A stretch of DNA of 64,000 bases from G963701675 sp963701675 (GTDB lineage: Bacteria; Planctomycetota; Planctomycetia; Gemmatales; Gemmataceae). The stretch lies in contig OY969623.1 of NCBI GenBank assembly GCA_963701675.1, forward strand, positions 5,642,001 to 5,706,000. Reading direction: 5' to 3'. The notes below the pieces were generated by a model, which saw only the letters and a program-made list of their open reading frames with translations, made no database searches and had not been told where the DNA came from. Shown here one piece after another: positions 1-11,300 of this stretch. Positions within the stretch are counted from its first letter, which is position 1. Each line of letters begins with the position of its first letter. The translations under genes were made by a program, and so were the position numbers.

Positions 1-3000
1 CTTCAACGACAGGCGGAAATCGCCGGCCGTCATTTGGCTACGGAGAAAGGCATTCTTTTTCAAACCGGACGTCTTGCCGACGATCTCGCCGTTCTCGACT
101 TTCCACAAGCCTGGATCACCGTCCCAACCCGTGAGATCTTTGCCGTTGAAGAAATCCTTCGCGTTCTCCGGCGTTGCCAATAGTGGAGTTTGAGCGGCGC
201 TCTGAAGGTATGCGAACAGAGCCCGCACTTCTTCGTCCTTGAATGGCTTGAGTTGATCGTCCGGCATCATCGATTGATCGGTCGGCTTCGTGCTTTCAAT
301 GTCGTTTCGCGGAATAGTGAGTGTTTCATCCGCTGTTACGACGGTTAACGCCGTCGCGGTCTCTTCACGAACGATTCCGGTGATGACTCGACCGTTTTTC
401 AGCTCGATCAACGTAACGGCATACTCTTTCGGAATAACGGCGCCGGGATCGAGGACGTTTTCCAGAAGGTAATGGAGATCACTACGATTGGCGCCGGTGA
501 TATCGGGGCCGACCTTACCGCCGACGCCGAAGAGCAAGTGGCATTGCTGGCAGGTTTTGGCATATAGCGCACGACCTAATGCCAAATCCGGCGGGTTTCC
601 CGGCGCGGTGAGGAGTTTTCGATATTCACCCATCAGTTTGGATCGCTCGGCCGGGGTGGCGCGGACGATGCCCCAGACTTCCGCGATCCGTTTGTCGATT
701 TCCACATCGCCCAGGTTCCGGAGCTGCCGGACCAGGTCGGCCGGTATTTCCGCGGCGGCGATCTTCTTGTCGGCCACGGCGCCGAGCAATGTCTTGGCAT
801 ATGCCGGTCGTGATGCCAACGTGGCGATGGCGTCACGTTTCTCTCCCGGCGCCAATGTGGCGTAGACGGACAGGATTCGGGCCGGCGTCTCCGCGTGGTC
901 GTATGCCGCCAGTCCGCGGAGCGCGGGACCGCGGAGCGATTCGTCGGCGATGAGCTGGTGAAGGACGGCCGGGAGTTTGGGATCCTTGGCCTGCAAAAGC
1001 GTGGCCAACGCACGCTGCCGTTCCGCGCGGTCAGTATCCTTTGCCGCCAACGTCTCCCGCAGCGTGTCGAGACCCGTGGGATCACCAAGCATTACAGCCA
1101 CGGCAAGCGAATGTGAGCGAATGTCTCGATTCGCGCTGCGCGAAAGTACTTTATAGACCTTCGACCAACCCGACGGCATCGACACCCGCTGTCGGCCTCG
1201 AAGGCCGTCTTCCATGCCGCGCACGATCAAAAGCCGCCGTTGTTCATCCGTGGTGTCCGACAGGGCGTTGCAGAGAATCGTGAGCGATTGTTCCGTTCCA
1301 AGCGCCGCTACGCGCCGAGCCATGAACTGGGCGACAAGCGGAATGCGGCCGTTAAGGGCAAGCTCGAGCGCCGCCTTCGGGTCATTCTCTGCCAGCGGTT
1401 CGGCGGCGTACCAGTACATGAGCGGCAGATTCGGATCGGCATTGTCGTCTTGGTGTGCTAGCAACTCGAGCAGAATCGTCCAACGCTCGTCCAAAGATAA
1501 TCGTTTGAGTGCGGCACAGAGAGCCAACCGAACAACCGGTGAAGCCTCGGCTTTCGTCATCTCTCGGAGTTTCGCGATCAGACTGGCCGAAGGAGTACAC
1601 GCTTCCACGGCGAGTCGAACTGCCCAGGCGCGCACGTGTGGATCAGTGTCAGTTAAGGGAGGCAGTATGGGCCCCTCCAGGCGGACGGCCAATGCCTGCG
1701 AGGCCCAAAGCGCACGCAGACGATGTTTTGCGTCTTTATGGGCAAAACGAAAAGGCGCCAGACCTACGAAATCGGTACTTTCTTGGGCGCGCTCTTGCAT
1801 CAGCCGCCTTGCGTGTCTGACAAACCAATGATTGTCGTGTTTCTGGTACTCGGACAACTCGAAGTCATCCGCCTTCCGAAGATCCACCTGCACCGGCTTC
1901 GTGCCGCGGTAGCTCACTTTGTAAATCCGCCCGTTGGTCCGGTCCCAGATCTTGGGATCGTTGTGATGACACGCCTGGCGGTCGTACCAATCAATCACGT
2001 ACACGTTGCCGTCCGGCCCGTAGCGCATGTTGATGAAGCGGGCGTAGGCGTCGTTGGCGAGTAAGAAGTCCGGGCCGTGCGTGGCGACGTAGCCGGAGCC
2101 TTTCGGAACCAGCTTGTCCATGTTGATCCGCCGGCCGTGGATGTTGCCCATGAAAAGCTGGCCGTGGTATTCCTTGGGCCAGGCGCCGCCGAGATAAACC
2201 ATCAGGCCGCAGTGGGCATGGCCGCCGCCGGCGGTGTCCGAACGGTTGTTGCCGCCGTGCGGATTGCCGCCGACGTAATGCAGGTGGTCCGCGATGGTCT
2301 GAATGTCGGCGTAGGTGTGCGGATTGAAATGCGCGCCGGCTTGTCGTTGGTATCGCCCGCCCTGAACGATGTGGAATGCGTGTGGAATGACGCAGGCTTC
2401 GACGAACGCCTCTCCATGTTCGTTAAAATCCAACCCCCACGGGTTGCTGGTGCCATGGGCGAACACTTCGAATACGTGGCGAGTGGGGTGATAACGCCAA
2501 ACACCGGCGTTGATCGGCACGCGCTTATCGTCCGGAGTGCCCGGCTTGCCCACGCGCGAATGGGTGAACACGCCGTGACAGCCGTAGAGCCAGCCGTCCG
2601 GGCCCCACATGAACGTGTTCAACGTTTCATGTGTGTCTTCGTATCCCCAACCGTCGAGGAGAATCTGCGGCGGGCCGTCCGGCTTGTCGTCGTAGTTCTT
2701 ATCGGGAATGAACAGCAGATACGGTGCGGCGCCAACCCAAATGCCGCCGAAACCGTACTCGATGCCGCTGACGAGATTCAGGCCCTCCATGAAGACCGTG
2801 CGCTTGTCGAACTTGCCGTCGCCGTCCGCGTCTTCAAAAATCAGAATGCGATCGCCCTTGACCTTCTCGGCGTCCGGCAACACCGGGCCCGGATGTGGGT
2901 GGCGCTGCGGATAGGAATATGCCTCCGCGACCCACAACCGGCCGCGGTCGTCCAAGCAAAAACCAATCGGCTGGTGCACATCCGGTTCGCCGGCAAAGAG

Positions 3001-3678
3001 CGTGACCGTGAAACCTTCCGGGACCGTCATAGCCGCGGCTGCGTTTTGGGGCGACAACCCCGCATGGGGGTACGCATCCGGCTTGACGGCCGTCGGTCGC
3101 GGCGGGACTTTCGGCTGATCAGTGTGAAAACGAAAGTCGTCGAAATTGATGTGTCCCCAATGGCCGGTATGGCGGTCCACAAGCCGAATGAAGATTTCCT
3201 GGCCCATGTGCTTGCGAAGGTCGGCTTCGACCTGGCGGAGATTCTCTTCTTCCATCCCCGACGCAGTGAAAATGACCTCGCCGGTCTCTTTCCGAACGAG
3301 CTCGACGCAGGTCTCGGCATGCGGGCCGCCGCCGACGCGGAACGACGCCCAGGGATGCGTCACCTTAAACGGCGCCGATGTAAGCGTGCCTTGAGCTCGA
3401 TCGCCGGCTTTTTCATATCCGCCGATCCAGTACGCGCCTTGATGGGCGCTGCGCATATCGCCGCGGCGTTCGAACACCGTGTCGCCCTTGATGGGCTGGT
3501 CACGAAAAGCATCACCCTCGGCCGTCCAGTCTTTTAATGTCCCCGCCTCGAAATCGAGATTAAGCGGCCTTCCGTCGGCGCCGATGGGGCGGACAATCTC
3601 GGGTTGTGCCGTCGTCAACTCTGGAGTGAAGCAGAGAGACAACACAACGCTCCAAGCCATCGTGACTTTCATGCTCAT
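1..3678 (-). CDS. PVC-type heme-binding dehydrogenase with C-terminal DUF1080-like domain (partial, cut by left edge)
   Basis: An uninterrupted minus-strand frame runs from ATG 3678 (alternative ATG 3672) off the left edge, at least 1226 codons; an in-frame TAA lies 42 nt upstream of the start. Read in order: a signal peptide (MSMKVTMAWSVVLSLC), a jelly-roll-like segment, a beta-propeller of the planctomycete membrane-bound dehydrogenase type (GFCLDDRGRLWVAEAYSYP, WYDRQACHHNDP), helical HEAT-like repeats, a c-type heme motif CQQCH at about 537-551, and the start of a 3-keto-disaccharide hydrolase/DUF1080-like domain (FFNGKDLTGWDG). In this family such proteins are predicted periplasmic oxidoreductases, often linked to sugar catabolism; the substrate is unknown here. 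The 3' end lies outside the window, so total length is unknown. Confidence 0.9.
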   Translation of the reverse strand, partial: MSMKVTMAWSVVLSLCFTPELTTAQPEIVRPIGADGRPLNLDFEAGTLKDWTAEGDAFRDQPIKGDTVFERRGDMRSAHQGAYWIGGYEKAGDRAQGTLTSAPFKVTHPWASFRVGGGPHAETCVELVRKETGEVIFTASGMEEENLRQVEADLRKHMGQEIFIRLVDRHTGHWGHINFDDFRFHTDQPKVPPRPTAVKPDAYPHAGLSPQNAAAAMTVPEGFTVTLFAGEPDVHQPIGFCLDDRGRLWVAEAYSYPQRHPHPGPVLPDAEKVKGDRILIFEDADGDGKFDKRTVFMEGLNLVSGIEYGFGGIWVGAAPYLLFIPDKNYDDKPDGPPQILLDGWGYEDTHETLNTFMWGPDGWLYGCHGVFTHSRVGKPGTPDDKRVPINAGVWRYHPTRHVFEVFAHGTSNPWGLDFNEHGEAFVEACVIPHAFHIVQGGRYQRQAGAHFNPHTYADIQTIADHLHYVGGNPHGGNNRSDTAGGGHAHCGLMVYLGGAWPKEYHGQLFMGNIHGRRINMDKLVPKGSGYVATHGPDFLLANDAYARFINMRYGPDGNVYVIDWYDRQACHHNDPKIWDRTNGRIYKVSYRGTKPVQVDLRKADDFELSEYQKHDNHWFVRHARRLMQERAQESTDFVGLAPFRFAHKDAKHRLRALWASQALAVRLEGPILPPLTDTDPHVRAWAVRLAVEACTPSASLIAKLREMTKAEASPVVRLALCAALKRLSLDERWTILLELLAHQDDNADPNLPLMYWYAAEPLAENDPKAALELALNGRIPLVAQFMARRVAALGTEQSLTILCNALSDTTDEQRRLLIVRGMEDGLRGRQRVSMPSGWSKVYKVLSRSANRDIRSHSLAVAVMLGDPTGLDTLRETLAAKDTDRAERQRALATLLQAKDPKLPAVLHQLIADESLRGPALRGLAAYDHAETPARILSVYATLAPGEKRDAIATLASRPAYAKTLLGAVADKKIAAAEIPADLVRQLRNLGDVEIDKRIAEVWGIVRATPAERSKLMGEYRKLLTAPGNPPDLALGRALYAKTCQQCHLLFGVGGKVGPDITGANRSDLHYLLENVLDPGAVIPKEYAVTLIELKNGRVITGIVREETATALTVVTADETLTIPRNDIESTKPTDQSMMPDDQLKPFKDEEVRALFAYLQSAAQTPLLATPENAKDFFNGKDLTGWDGDPGLWKVENGEIVGKTSGLKKNAFLRSQMTAGDFRLSLK

Positions 3679-3764
3679 TGTTGATTGTGTGGAGATTGCG
3701 GAGTCGGTTGTGGGTCGTTACGATATCATGGGTGGCGAACGAACAGTAACGACCGAGTATAACA
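3679..3764. promoter_or_regulatory. Divergent intergenic region
   Basis: These 86 bases separate the minus-strand dehydrogenase from the plus-strand small gene at 3765, so the promoters of both should lie here. I see no convincing -35/-10 pair. The only AT-rich stretch (GTATAACA) lies directly before the plus-strand ATG. Confidence 0.3.
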
Positions 3765-4022
3765 ATGTTCACGCCGGAAATCATCCAAACGCGCCTTCGA
3801 GGCCGACCGTTTGTGCCTTTGCGGGTTGTGCTTAGTACCGGCCAAACCTATGACGTGTTTCATCCCGACATGGCGATGGTGGGTCATCGCGAGATGCATA
3901 TCGGAATCCCCAGCAGCACCCATCCAACACTTTATCACGATGTTACACGCGTGGCACTTATTCACATCGCTGAGCTGCGAGACCTGCCTTCACCGGTTTC
4001 ACCCCAGAGCAACGGTCAGTGA
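3765..4022 (+). CDS. Small conserved planctomycete protein, 85 aa
   Basis: The product begins MFTPEIIQTRLRGRPFVPLR, continues with LSTGQTYDVFHPDMAMVG and ends with a VALIHIAELRDL strand. This matches a short beta-rich family common in Planctomycetes whose members start with a similar (M)TPEII...PFxPFR segment and contain 'Y/V-HPEMA'. The function of that family is unknown to me. No signal peptide or membrane segment is visible, so it is probably cytoplasmic. The start is the only ATG near the 5' end and has no strong Shine-Dalgarno sequence. It converges with the dioxygenase gene, with only 4 nt between the two stop codons. Confidence 0.7.
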   Translation: MFTPEIIQTRLRGRPFVPLRVVLSTGQTYDVFHPDMAMVGHREMHIGIPSSTHPTLYHDVTRVALIHIAELRDLPSPVSPQSNGQ

Positions 4023-4026
4023 AGCG

Positions 4027-4836
4027 CTAAATACACCCGTCATAACTCTGTCCGCGCACCAAGTCAAAACGGATCGACTGGTGATGGCCGCCGGTGAGTT
4101 TGCACTTGGCGTTGGCGTAATGAACGGTGAGGACACGCCGATGGCGGTCGCTTAGGTTGGCGCCCGTCTTGTGCAGTAGCCGAGAGTGAAAGAACACGGC
4201 ATCGCCCGGTTCGAACTCCAGCGTTACCTCGTCGGGATGGCCGTCGAATCCTTCGACGCCGAAGACGCCGAAGTTAACCATCTCGCCTTTCGGCGCCGCG
4301 TGAGGCAGAATCGACATCCGGTGGGAACCGCGAATCACCGAGAGCGTGCCGTTGGACGCATCGATGCGGTCGAGGGCCAGCCAGGTGCCCACAACCAAAT
4401 CGTGCGGCTCGAAATTGAAATACGACGCGTCCTGGTGATACGGATGCACGAAGTCGATGCCCGGCGGCTTGTAGATGAACATCATCAAGAACGCCTTGAT
4501 GTCGCCGCCGACTATCGGTTCGACGATGTCGAGGATCTCCGGCCGACGTACGTAGGCTTCGAATAGCGGATCGTAGCGGTCCGGGTTAATGAACTTCCAG
4601 ATTCCTTTTTCGGGATCGTCCGGCTTGACGGCGCCCTTGGCCACGCTGACTTCCTTGACCACCATCTTCTCGGAACCGGGAGGGATGTTGCCGACGGCGA
4701 ACTCCCGTGCCCGCGACTTATAGCGCGCGACGAGGTCCGGATTCAGCACGTTGCGAACGACCATGAATCCGTCGGTTTCGTATTGCGCTTTTTGAGAGTC
4801 GGTCAGGACAGTGGACGCTGCCGCAGGCGCGCTCAT
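4027..4836 (-). CDS. Phytanoyl-CoA dioxygenase (PhyH) family protein
   Basis: This is a 269-residue protein with the Fe(II)/2-oxoglutarate-dependent oxygenase pattern of the PhyH family. The iron-binding HxD appears in HPYHQDASYF, preceded by FMMFIYKPPG, and the distal histidine in FFHSRLLHKTGAN is followed by a conserved arginine (DRHRRVLTVHY). GTWLALDRIDASNGTLSVI is also typical. Family members hydroxylate small organic molecules or lipids; no substrate can be inferred. I chose ATG 4836 (MSAPAAAS) because the longer frame starts from a TTG at 4848 without a better ribosome site. It follows the small lysine-rich gene on the same strand after 28 nt, so co-transcription is possible. Confidence 0.88.
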   Translation of the reverse strand: MSAPAAASTVLTDSQKAQYETDGFMVVRNVLNPDLVARYKSRAREFAVGNIPPGSEKMVVKEVSVAKGAVKPDDPEKGIWKFINPDRYDPLFEAYVRRPEILDIVEPIVGGDIKAFLMMFIYKPPGIDFVHPYHQDASYFNFEPHDLVVGTWLALDRIDASNGTLSVIRGSHRMSILPHAAPKGEMVNFGVFGVEGFDGHPDEVTLEFEPGDAVFFHSRLLHKTGANLSDRHRRVLTVHYANAKCKLTGGHHQSIRFDLVRGQSYDGCI

Positions 4837-4864
4837 GATGCATCTCAATGATGGGTGGACTCGT

Positions 4865-5215
4865 CTACTTCTCGGCTTTTTCCTCTTCGGTCGGAATCAC
4901 CATCGCTTCCTTTACAATCTGAATAAAGTAAACCGAGTTCTTCTTTGCTTTGAGGTCTACCACCTTTTGCTCGGCCAGATTGCGCTGGTTGTAGTCGAAC
5001 ACCGCGATCTGTTTCATGCCGGCGTCGAATACGGCCCACCGGGCACAAATCCGCGGCGGTTCCTTCTTCTTGCGAGGCTTCTTTACCTTGGGAGCGCCGT
5101 CGGCTTTGGTTTTCTCTTTCTTGGCCGACGCTCCTTCACCCTTTTCCTTTTCCTTTTGCTCGGCTTCGTCCGACGCCTTGCGAAGTTCGCGGCGGTTCAA
5201 GATCTTTCGCGCCAT
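4865..5215 (-). CDS. Lysine-rich conserved hypothetical protein, 116 aa
   Basis: The N-terminal half is a charged, low-complexity stretch (RKASDEAEQKEKEKGEG, KKPRKKKEPP). The C-terminal half is a compact beta-alpha segment (ARWAVFDAGMKQIAVFDYN, VYFIQIVKEAMVIP). Small proteins of this build, with a basic tether followed by a short conserved domain, recur in Planctomycetes without assigned function. There is no signal peptide. The basic region may contact nucleic acid or ribosomes, but this is a guess from composition only. It is the first gene of a probable two-gene unit with the PhyH-family gene downstream. Confidence 0.65.
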   Translation of the reverse strand: MARKILNRRELRKASDEAEQKEKEKGEGASAKKEKTKADGAPKVKKPRKKKEPPRICARWAVFDAGMKQIAVFDYNQRNLAEQKVVDLKAKKNSVYFIQIVKEAMVIPTEEEKAEK

Positions 5216-5602
5216 AAGGTATTTCGCCCGTTGAAGGTAAGAGGTTTCGACAGTACGTCGAGGTCGAGATTGCGCTTCATCCCGTCACCTGCATTGTAGC
5301 GGAAGGCGCAAGGATTGTCCGGGACGGTGTGACTGAGCGGAACGGGCGTCTCTCCTGTGGTACAAAGGCCGAAAACTTCGAAGAAAGCGGCCAGCGGCGC
5401 GTCCGGTTTTGCCTTGAAATCACGTTATAACAATAGGGGTTTCTTGTGTTGTGATGGGTGCGCGCTGAACTCGCGCAGGAAACGAAACCCTAAGACTTAA
5501 AGGCCATTGATGTTAGGGAAAATGTACTACGAAGTCGCGGACTAGAAACTTCAGCTGCGATGCCCGACCGCGGCTCTAACTCGCCATCGAAATTGGAGAG
5601 CG
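5216..5602. other. Intergenic region upstream of the repeat-protein cluster
   Basis: 387 bases without a supportable gene. It lies between a minus-strand gene and the plus-strand P1 gene, so it must hold promoters for both. I see a weak stem (GCGCG ctgaact CGCGC near 5461-5477) and an AT-rich TATAACAATA near 5426, but no well-spaced sigma-70 pair. The ribosome site GGAGAG (5595-5600) at its end belongs to P1. Confidence 0.4.
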
Positions 5603-5608
5603 ATGCAC

Positions 5609-8369
5609 ATGCGTAAGCAAACAACCTTGTCACGTATCCGGCCGTTATTGGAACTCCTCGAAGCCCGCCTCGTCTTCGCCTCCGACTTCGGCGACGCGCC
5701 GTTGCCGTACAAGACGCTGTTGGCCGAGGGCGGGGCGGAACACGTTGCCGTGGGTCCGACTCTCGGCGCTAGCCGCGATACGGAAGCCGACGGAGTGCAT
5801 TCGGCGAACGCCGACGGGGATGACACGACGGGCATCGACGACGAAGATGGCGTGACGTTCGGCACGATTCGCGCCGGCGCGCTCGACGCCATGGCAACGG
5901 TGAACGTCCAAGGCGTCGCCGCCAAGCTGGATGCCTGGATTGACTTCAACGGCGACGGCTCTTTCGGGAGCCCCGGTGAACAAATCGCCGATGCCGTTTT
6001 GCTCTCGCCTGGGGACACCACGATTTCCTTCGACGTTCCCAGCTGGGCCGCCGACGGCACAACCTACGCGCGCTTTCGCTTGAGTACGACCGGTAACTTG
6101 GGCGTCGGTGGCTTCGCACCCGACGGCGAAGTGGAGGATCATGTCGTCATGATCCACCCGCCGACGCCGGCCTGCGGATGCTTCCTTTCAGCCACGATTG
6201 CCCTCGGCATAAAGGGCTTCAGCATGGATGTTGCAGACCTAGACCGCGACGGGGACACCGATCTCTTGTCTGCAGCGGCGTTTAGCGGCGCGGCCTACTG
6301 GCATGAGCAGCTTGAAGGCACAACCTTCCTGACGCACATTATCGGTGATTTCGGGGTAACAACCGCCGACGTCCATGCAATCGACTTTGATGGCGACGGA
6401 GATAGGGACGTCCTCGGCGCAGACAGCTTTGGAGACAGGATTGTCTGGTTTGAGAATGACGGGGACCAGAGCTTCGAGCGCCACTACATTCCTAGCGAAG
6501 TTGAGCATGCGTACCCCGCCGACATCGATGGCGATGGCGACATAGATGTGCTTGCCGTGGTTCCTCAAGACGACGGCATCGCTTGGTATGAGAACGACGG
6601 TAATCAGGCATTCACCGCTCACTCAATAACGACTAACCCTGGAAGTAGCTTATCTGCCTCCGATGTAGACGGTGACGGTGATACTGATGTCCTGTCCGAT
6701 TTGGGCACGGGCAAAATTGCGTGGCATGAGAACGACGGCAGCCAACGCTTTACGGAGCACACGATCACGACGACCTACCACGGCGCCGCAAGCGTCTATG
6801 CGGCCGACGTGGATGGTGATGGCGATACAGACATGGTTTCCGCGGCGAAATCATTAGATGACATTTCTTGGTGGGAAAACGACGGTAATGAGAATTTCAC
6901 CATACGATTTGTCGGACATGCCAACAATCCCGTAAGCGTTATCGCGACCGATATGGACGGCGACGGCGATACCGACATACTTTCAGCGTCTTACAACGAT
7001 GACCAGGTTGCCTGGTACGAGAACGACGGTAACCAGAACTTCTCCACACACGTTATTACAATCGCGGCGGACAACGCTAGAAAAGTGCTTGCGGCCGACG
7101 TAGACGGTGACGGCGATCTCGATGTGCTTTCGGCATCCTATGACGACGGCAAAATCGCTTGGTACGAGAACCTCTCCTTTCACGTCTCCAACACCAACGC
7201 CGCCGGCCCCGGGTCGCTCCGGCAGGCGATTCTAGAGGCGAACGAGCATCCGGGAGTTGACACAATCACTTTCGGCATCGATTCAGGCTACCAAACCATT
7301 GCCCCCCTTGTTGCGTTGCCAGTCATTACCGACGCGGTAATCATCGACGCTACAACGCAACCCGGCTATGCGGGTGCGCCGCTCATTGAGATCTGGGGCC
7401 TGGCGGCCGGACCGAGTGTCAACGGCCTGACGCTGGCAGCCGACAACAGCACAATCAAAGGCCTGGTGGTGAACCTGTTCGACGGCAACGGGATCCTGAT
7501 CACCGGCAGCGGCAATACCATCGAAAACACCTACATCGGCACCGACATCAGCGGCACCATCGCCGTTCCCAATGCGCTGAACGGCATCGAGATCGTGGGT
7601 GGGTTCAATAACACGATCGGCGGCACGGCCGCCGGCGCCGCCAACATAATCGCGTTCAACGATGGCCGCGGCATTCTCGTGGACGCCGGCACCAACAACG
7701 CCATCCGGGCAAACTCGATCCATTCCAACGACGGCCTGGGCATCGACCTCATCAACGCCGGCAACAACAACCAGCGGGCGCCGTCGGTCAATTCCGCGAT
7801 ATCCGGCAGTGGCACCACGAGCATCGCGGCTTCGCTGTGCGCTGGTAGCGCCGAGCACCACGTACACCATCGACTTCTTCAGCAGCGCCGTTTGCGATCC
7901 ATCGGGCTTCGGCGAAGCCGAAACCTACCTCGGCTCGAAGACGCTGACCACGACAGCAACGGGCCGAGGCCGGACGATGTTCGTCGTTGGCTTTGAGGTG
8001 CCGGTCGGCCACGTCATCACGGCCACGGCCACCAGTCCCTTCAACGACACCTCGGAGTTCTCGATGTGCCGTACGGTGACGGCAGGGTTGGCGCCCGGCG
8101 GGAACGGGCCGAATCCGCCGCCGCTGGGACCGAGTTCAGAAACCGCGTTTCTCGGTCCATTCAGAGCCGCGACTGTGAGGAAGCGGTCGGCGTCACCGCT
8201 CCCTAACCCGCCGAAGGCGGGCGGCTCGGACAATAACTTACCCCTGATTACGCCTCCGGCTGTCCGCCCCGTTACACGCCTGAAACTCCTGCGTGTCGCC
8301 GACACCGGTCCGTTGTTGGATGCGTTCTTCTCTGACCATTTACAGAATGGAAATCCTCATGAAGCGTAA
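5609..8369 (+). CDS. P1: LEPR-XLL/GEVED protein with one 7-blade FG-GAP propeller and beta-helix; frameshifted near 7838
   Basis: ATG 5609 is preferred over ATG 5603 because GGAGAG (5595-5600) is 8 nt away. The leader RPLLELLEARLVFASDFGDA is the LEPR-XLL signal, followed by a GEVED domain (to GEVEDHV), a Cys pair (ACGCF), seven blades with DxDxDGDxD loops (about 6232-7180), a right-handed beta-helix (NTIGGTAAGAANIIAFN) and a C-terminal tail. Next to P2 to P4 there is one extra base near 7838: the frame ends early at 7996, while the expected tail (TYTIDFFSSAVCDPSG...LLDAFFSD) continues in another frame to 8369. Presumably extracellular. Either a sequencing error or a truncating mutation; most of the protein is unaffected. 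Confidence 0.85.
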
Positions 8370-11300
8370 TGAAGCCTCATTGAGAAATCGACGTCACGGA
8401 CGGTTCCGGCCCCTACTGGAACGACTGGAACGGCGCATCGTGTTCGCCTCCGACTTTGGCGATGCCCCGCTGCCGTACAAGACGCTATTGGTGGAAGGCG
8501 GGGCGGAGCACGTCGCGATCGGGCCAACGTTAGGCGCCAGCCGCGATACGGAAGCCGGCGGCGTGCATTCGGCGAACGCCGACGGGGATGACACGACGGG
8601 CATCGACGACGAAAACGGCGTGACGTTCGGCACCATCCGAACGGGTGCGCTCGACGCGACGGCAACGGTCAACGTACAGGGCGGCCCCGGCAGGCTCGAC
8701 GCCTGGATCGACTTCAACGGCGACGGCTCATGGGGCGGGCCTGGCGAACAGATTGCCGACACGGTGGCGGTTGTCACGGGCGACAACACGATTTCGTTTG
8801 ACGTGCCGAGCGCCGCGCGCGATGGGACAACTTACGCTCGATTCCGGCTCAGCACCGCCGGGGATCTCGGTGTGGGCGGCGTCGCGACCGATGGGGAAGT
8901 GGAAGATTTCGAAGTTGCGGTCTACCCGCCTCAGTTGGCGTGTGGCTGTTTTGCCGCGCCGGAAAACGTGAGCACTTACGTCGGAAAGGCAAGGGACGTC
9001 TATGCGGATGACCTGGATGGCGATGGCGACATTGACATCGTTTCGGCGTCCAATAGCGAAAATAGCCTTGCCTGGTACGAAAACCACGGCAACCTGTTCT
9101 TTCAACAACACGTCATCAGCCAAACGCCCACGTTCGAGGCATTGACCGTGGATGTCGACGGCGACGGTGACACGGATGTGCTCGCCGTCGGGGTTAGCTT
9201 CGCATGGTACGAAAACAACGGTGACGAACAGTTTACTTACCGCGTTATTGCAGGTGCCAGTTCGTACTCAAGCATCCATGCCGCTGACGTAGACGGCGAT
9301 GGCGACTTAGACGTGGTCACCGGCTCGCTCAACCGAACCGCATGGTATGAGAATGACGGCAACCAAGGCTTCACATCCCATACCATTACCACCGATACTT
9401 TGGGCCTTGTATCGGTATTCACCGCCGATGTCGACAGCGACGGCGACGCCGATATCCTGTCGTCTTCGTCGTCACACGTTGGCGACAAAATCCAGTGGTA
9501 CGAGTACACGGGTTCCAACAGCTTCATCATTCACCCGATCACTTCCGATGACAGTCGTCGCGTTAGCGCGGCCGATGTCGATGGCGACGGGGACACCGAC
9601 ATTCTCTCCGCGTCGCCTAACGACGACAGGATCAATTGGTACGAGAACGATGGCAGCCAGAACTTCACGCCACGCACCATTACCGCTGCCGCCAACGGAG
9701 CGTTTAGCGTTCATGCGGCGGACGTCGACGGCGACGGCGATACCGACGTGCTCTCCGCATCCCAATTGGATGACAAGGTCGCCTGGTATGAAAACGACGG
9801 CGACGAGAATTTCACCACCCATGTTATCACCACGGCTGCCGATGGGGCATACAGCGTCTATGCCGCCGACGTGGATGGCGACAGCGATGTGGATGTCTTT
9901 TCGGCTTCCATCAACGACCACAAGGTTGCCTGGTATGAGAACGATGGAAGCCAGAATTTCAACACGCATGTGCTCACGCCGGGCGGCGCCGCGAGTGTGG
10001 GCCTCTATGCCGCGGACGTTGATAGCGATGGCGACAATGACGTCCTGACTGCATCAGGCAACAGAATCCGATGGTATGAAAACCACGGTTCCTCGCTATT
10101 TACATCCCGCGAGATCACGACCGGCCTTACCAACGCTTCCAGTGTTGTCGCGGCGGATGTAGACGGCGACGGCGATAACGACATCCTTTCTGCATCATTC
10201 GGAGACGACACGGTTGCGTGGTATGAGAACGACGGCAACGAGAACTTCGCTACGCATATCATCAGCTCGGAAAACGGGGCCTACATGGTCTTTGCGGTGG
10301 ATATGGACGGCGACGGTGATATCGACATCCTCTCTTCCGCGATTTATGGTGACCGAATTGCTTGGCATGAAAACGACGGCAACCAGAATTTTACTCGGCA
10401 CTCGATCCCTACATCCGTGACCGAGCCGCACGATGTATATGCAGCGGATGTGGACAGCGACGGCGATATCGACGTTCTAGGCATCTCTCACTACAACCCG
10501 GTCTTTTGGTATGAAAACGACGGCAACCAAAACTTCACTTCCAATGCCCTCGGCACGGAGGGCGGTTCGCACAACGTGTTCGCCGCGGATATGGATGGCG
10601 ACGACGACATTGATGTTCTCGTAGACGGGCCAGCGTGGTTTGAGAACGATGGCAGTGGGAATTTTACCCCTCATGAGATAGGAACCAGCAACTTCCGAGT
10701 CTATCCCGTCGACATGGATGGCGACAGCGACCTCGACATCCTTGCCCCGTACTCGCCTGGAATTCAAGACCAAGGTAAGGTGCTTTGGTACGAAAACGAC
10801 GGCAGCCAGAATTACACATCCCGTACCATCGATACTTACCTAGGATGGCAATATAAGACAGTACTTCCAGCCGACATGGATGGGGACGGCGATTTCGATG
10901 TTGTCGTTGGTTCGCTCAATGGCGGCGACCTGCTCCTATACGAAAACCTCAACTTTGTCGTTGTTAACGCCAACGACGCCGGCCCCGGCTCATTTCGACA
11001 CGCAATCGAGCAAGCCAACGCCAATCCCGGCGTAGACACGATTACCTTTGCCATCGGCTCCGGCTACCAAACCATCGCGCCGGCTTCAGCGCTGCCGGCC
11101 ATCACCGACTCCGTGACCATCGACGGCACGACGCAGCCGGGCTACGCCGGTGCGCCACTCATCGAAGTGTGGGGCCTGGCGGCCGGACCGAATGTCAACG
11201 GCCTGACGCTCGCGGCGGACACCAGCACAATTAAGGGAATCGTGGTCAACCTGTTCTCCGGCAACGGGATCCTGATCACCGGCAGCGGCAATACCATCGA

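Noticed and set aside
2077..3537. 486-codon plus-strand frame
   Set aside because: It lies antisense to the dehydrogenase gene, whose minus-strand frame has recognisable domains and a CxxCH heme motif. The plus-strand translation matches nothing and has the Arg/Val-rich look of a complementary-strand shadow.
6168..6185. ACGCF as a lipobox for a lipoprotein
   Set aside because: A lipobox must lie at the end of an N-terminal signal peptide. This motif is some 190 residues into the protein.
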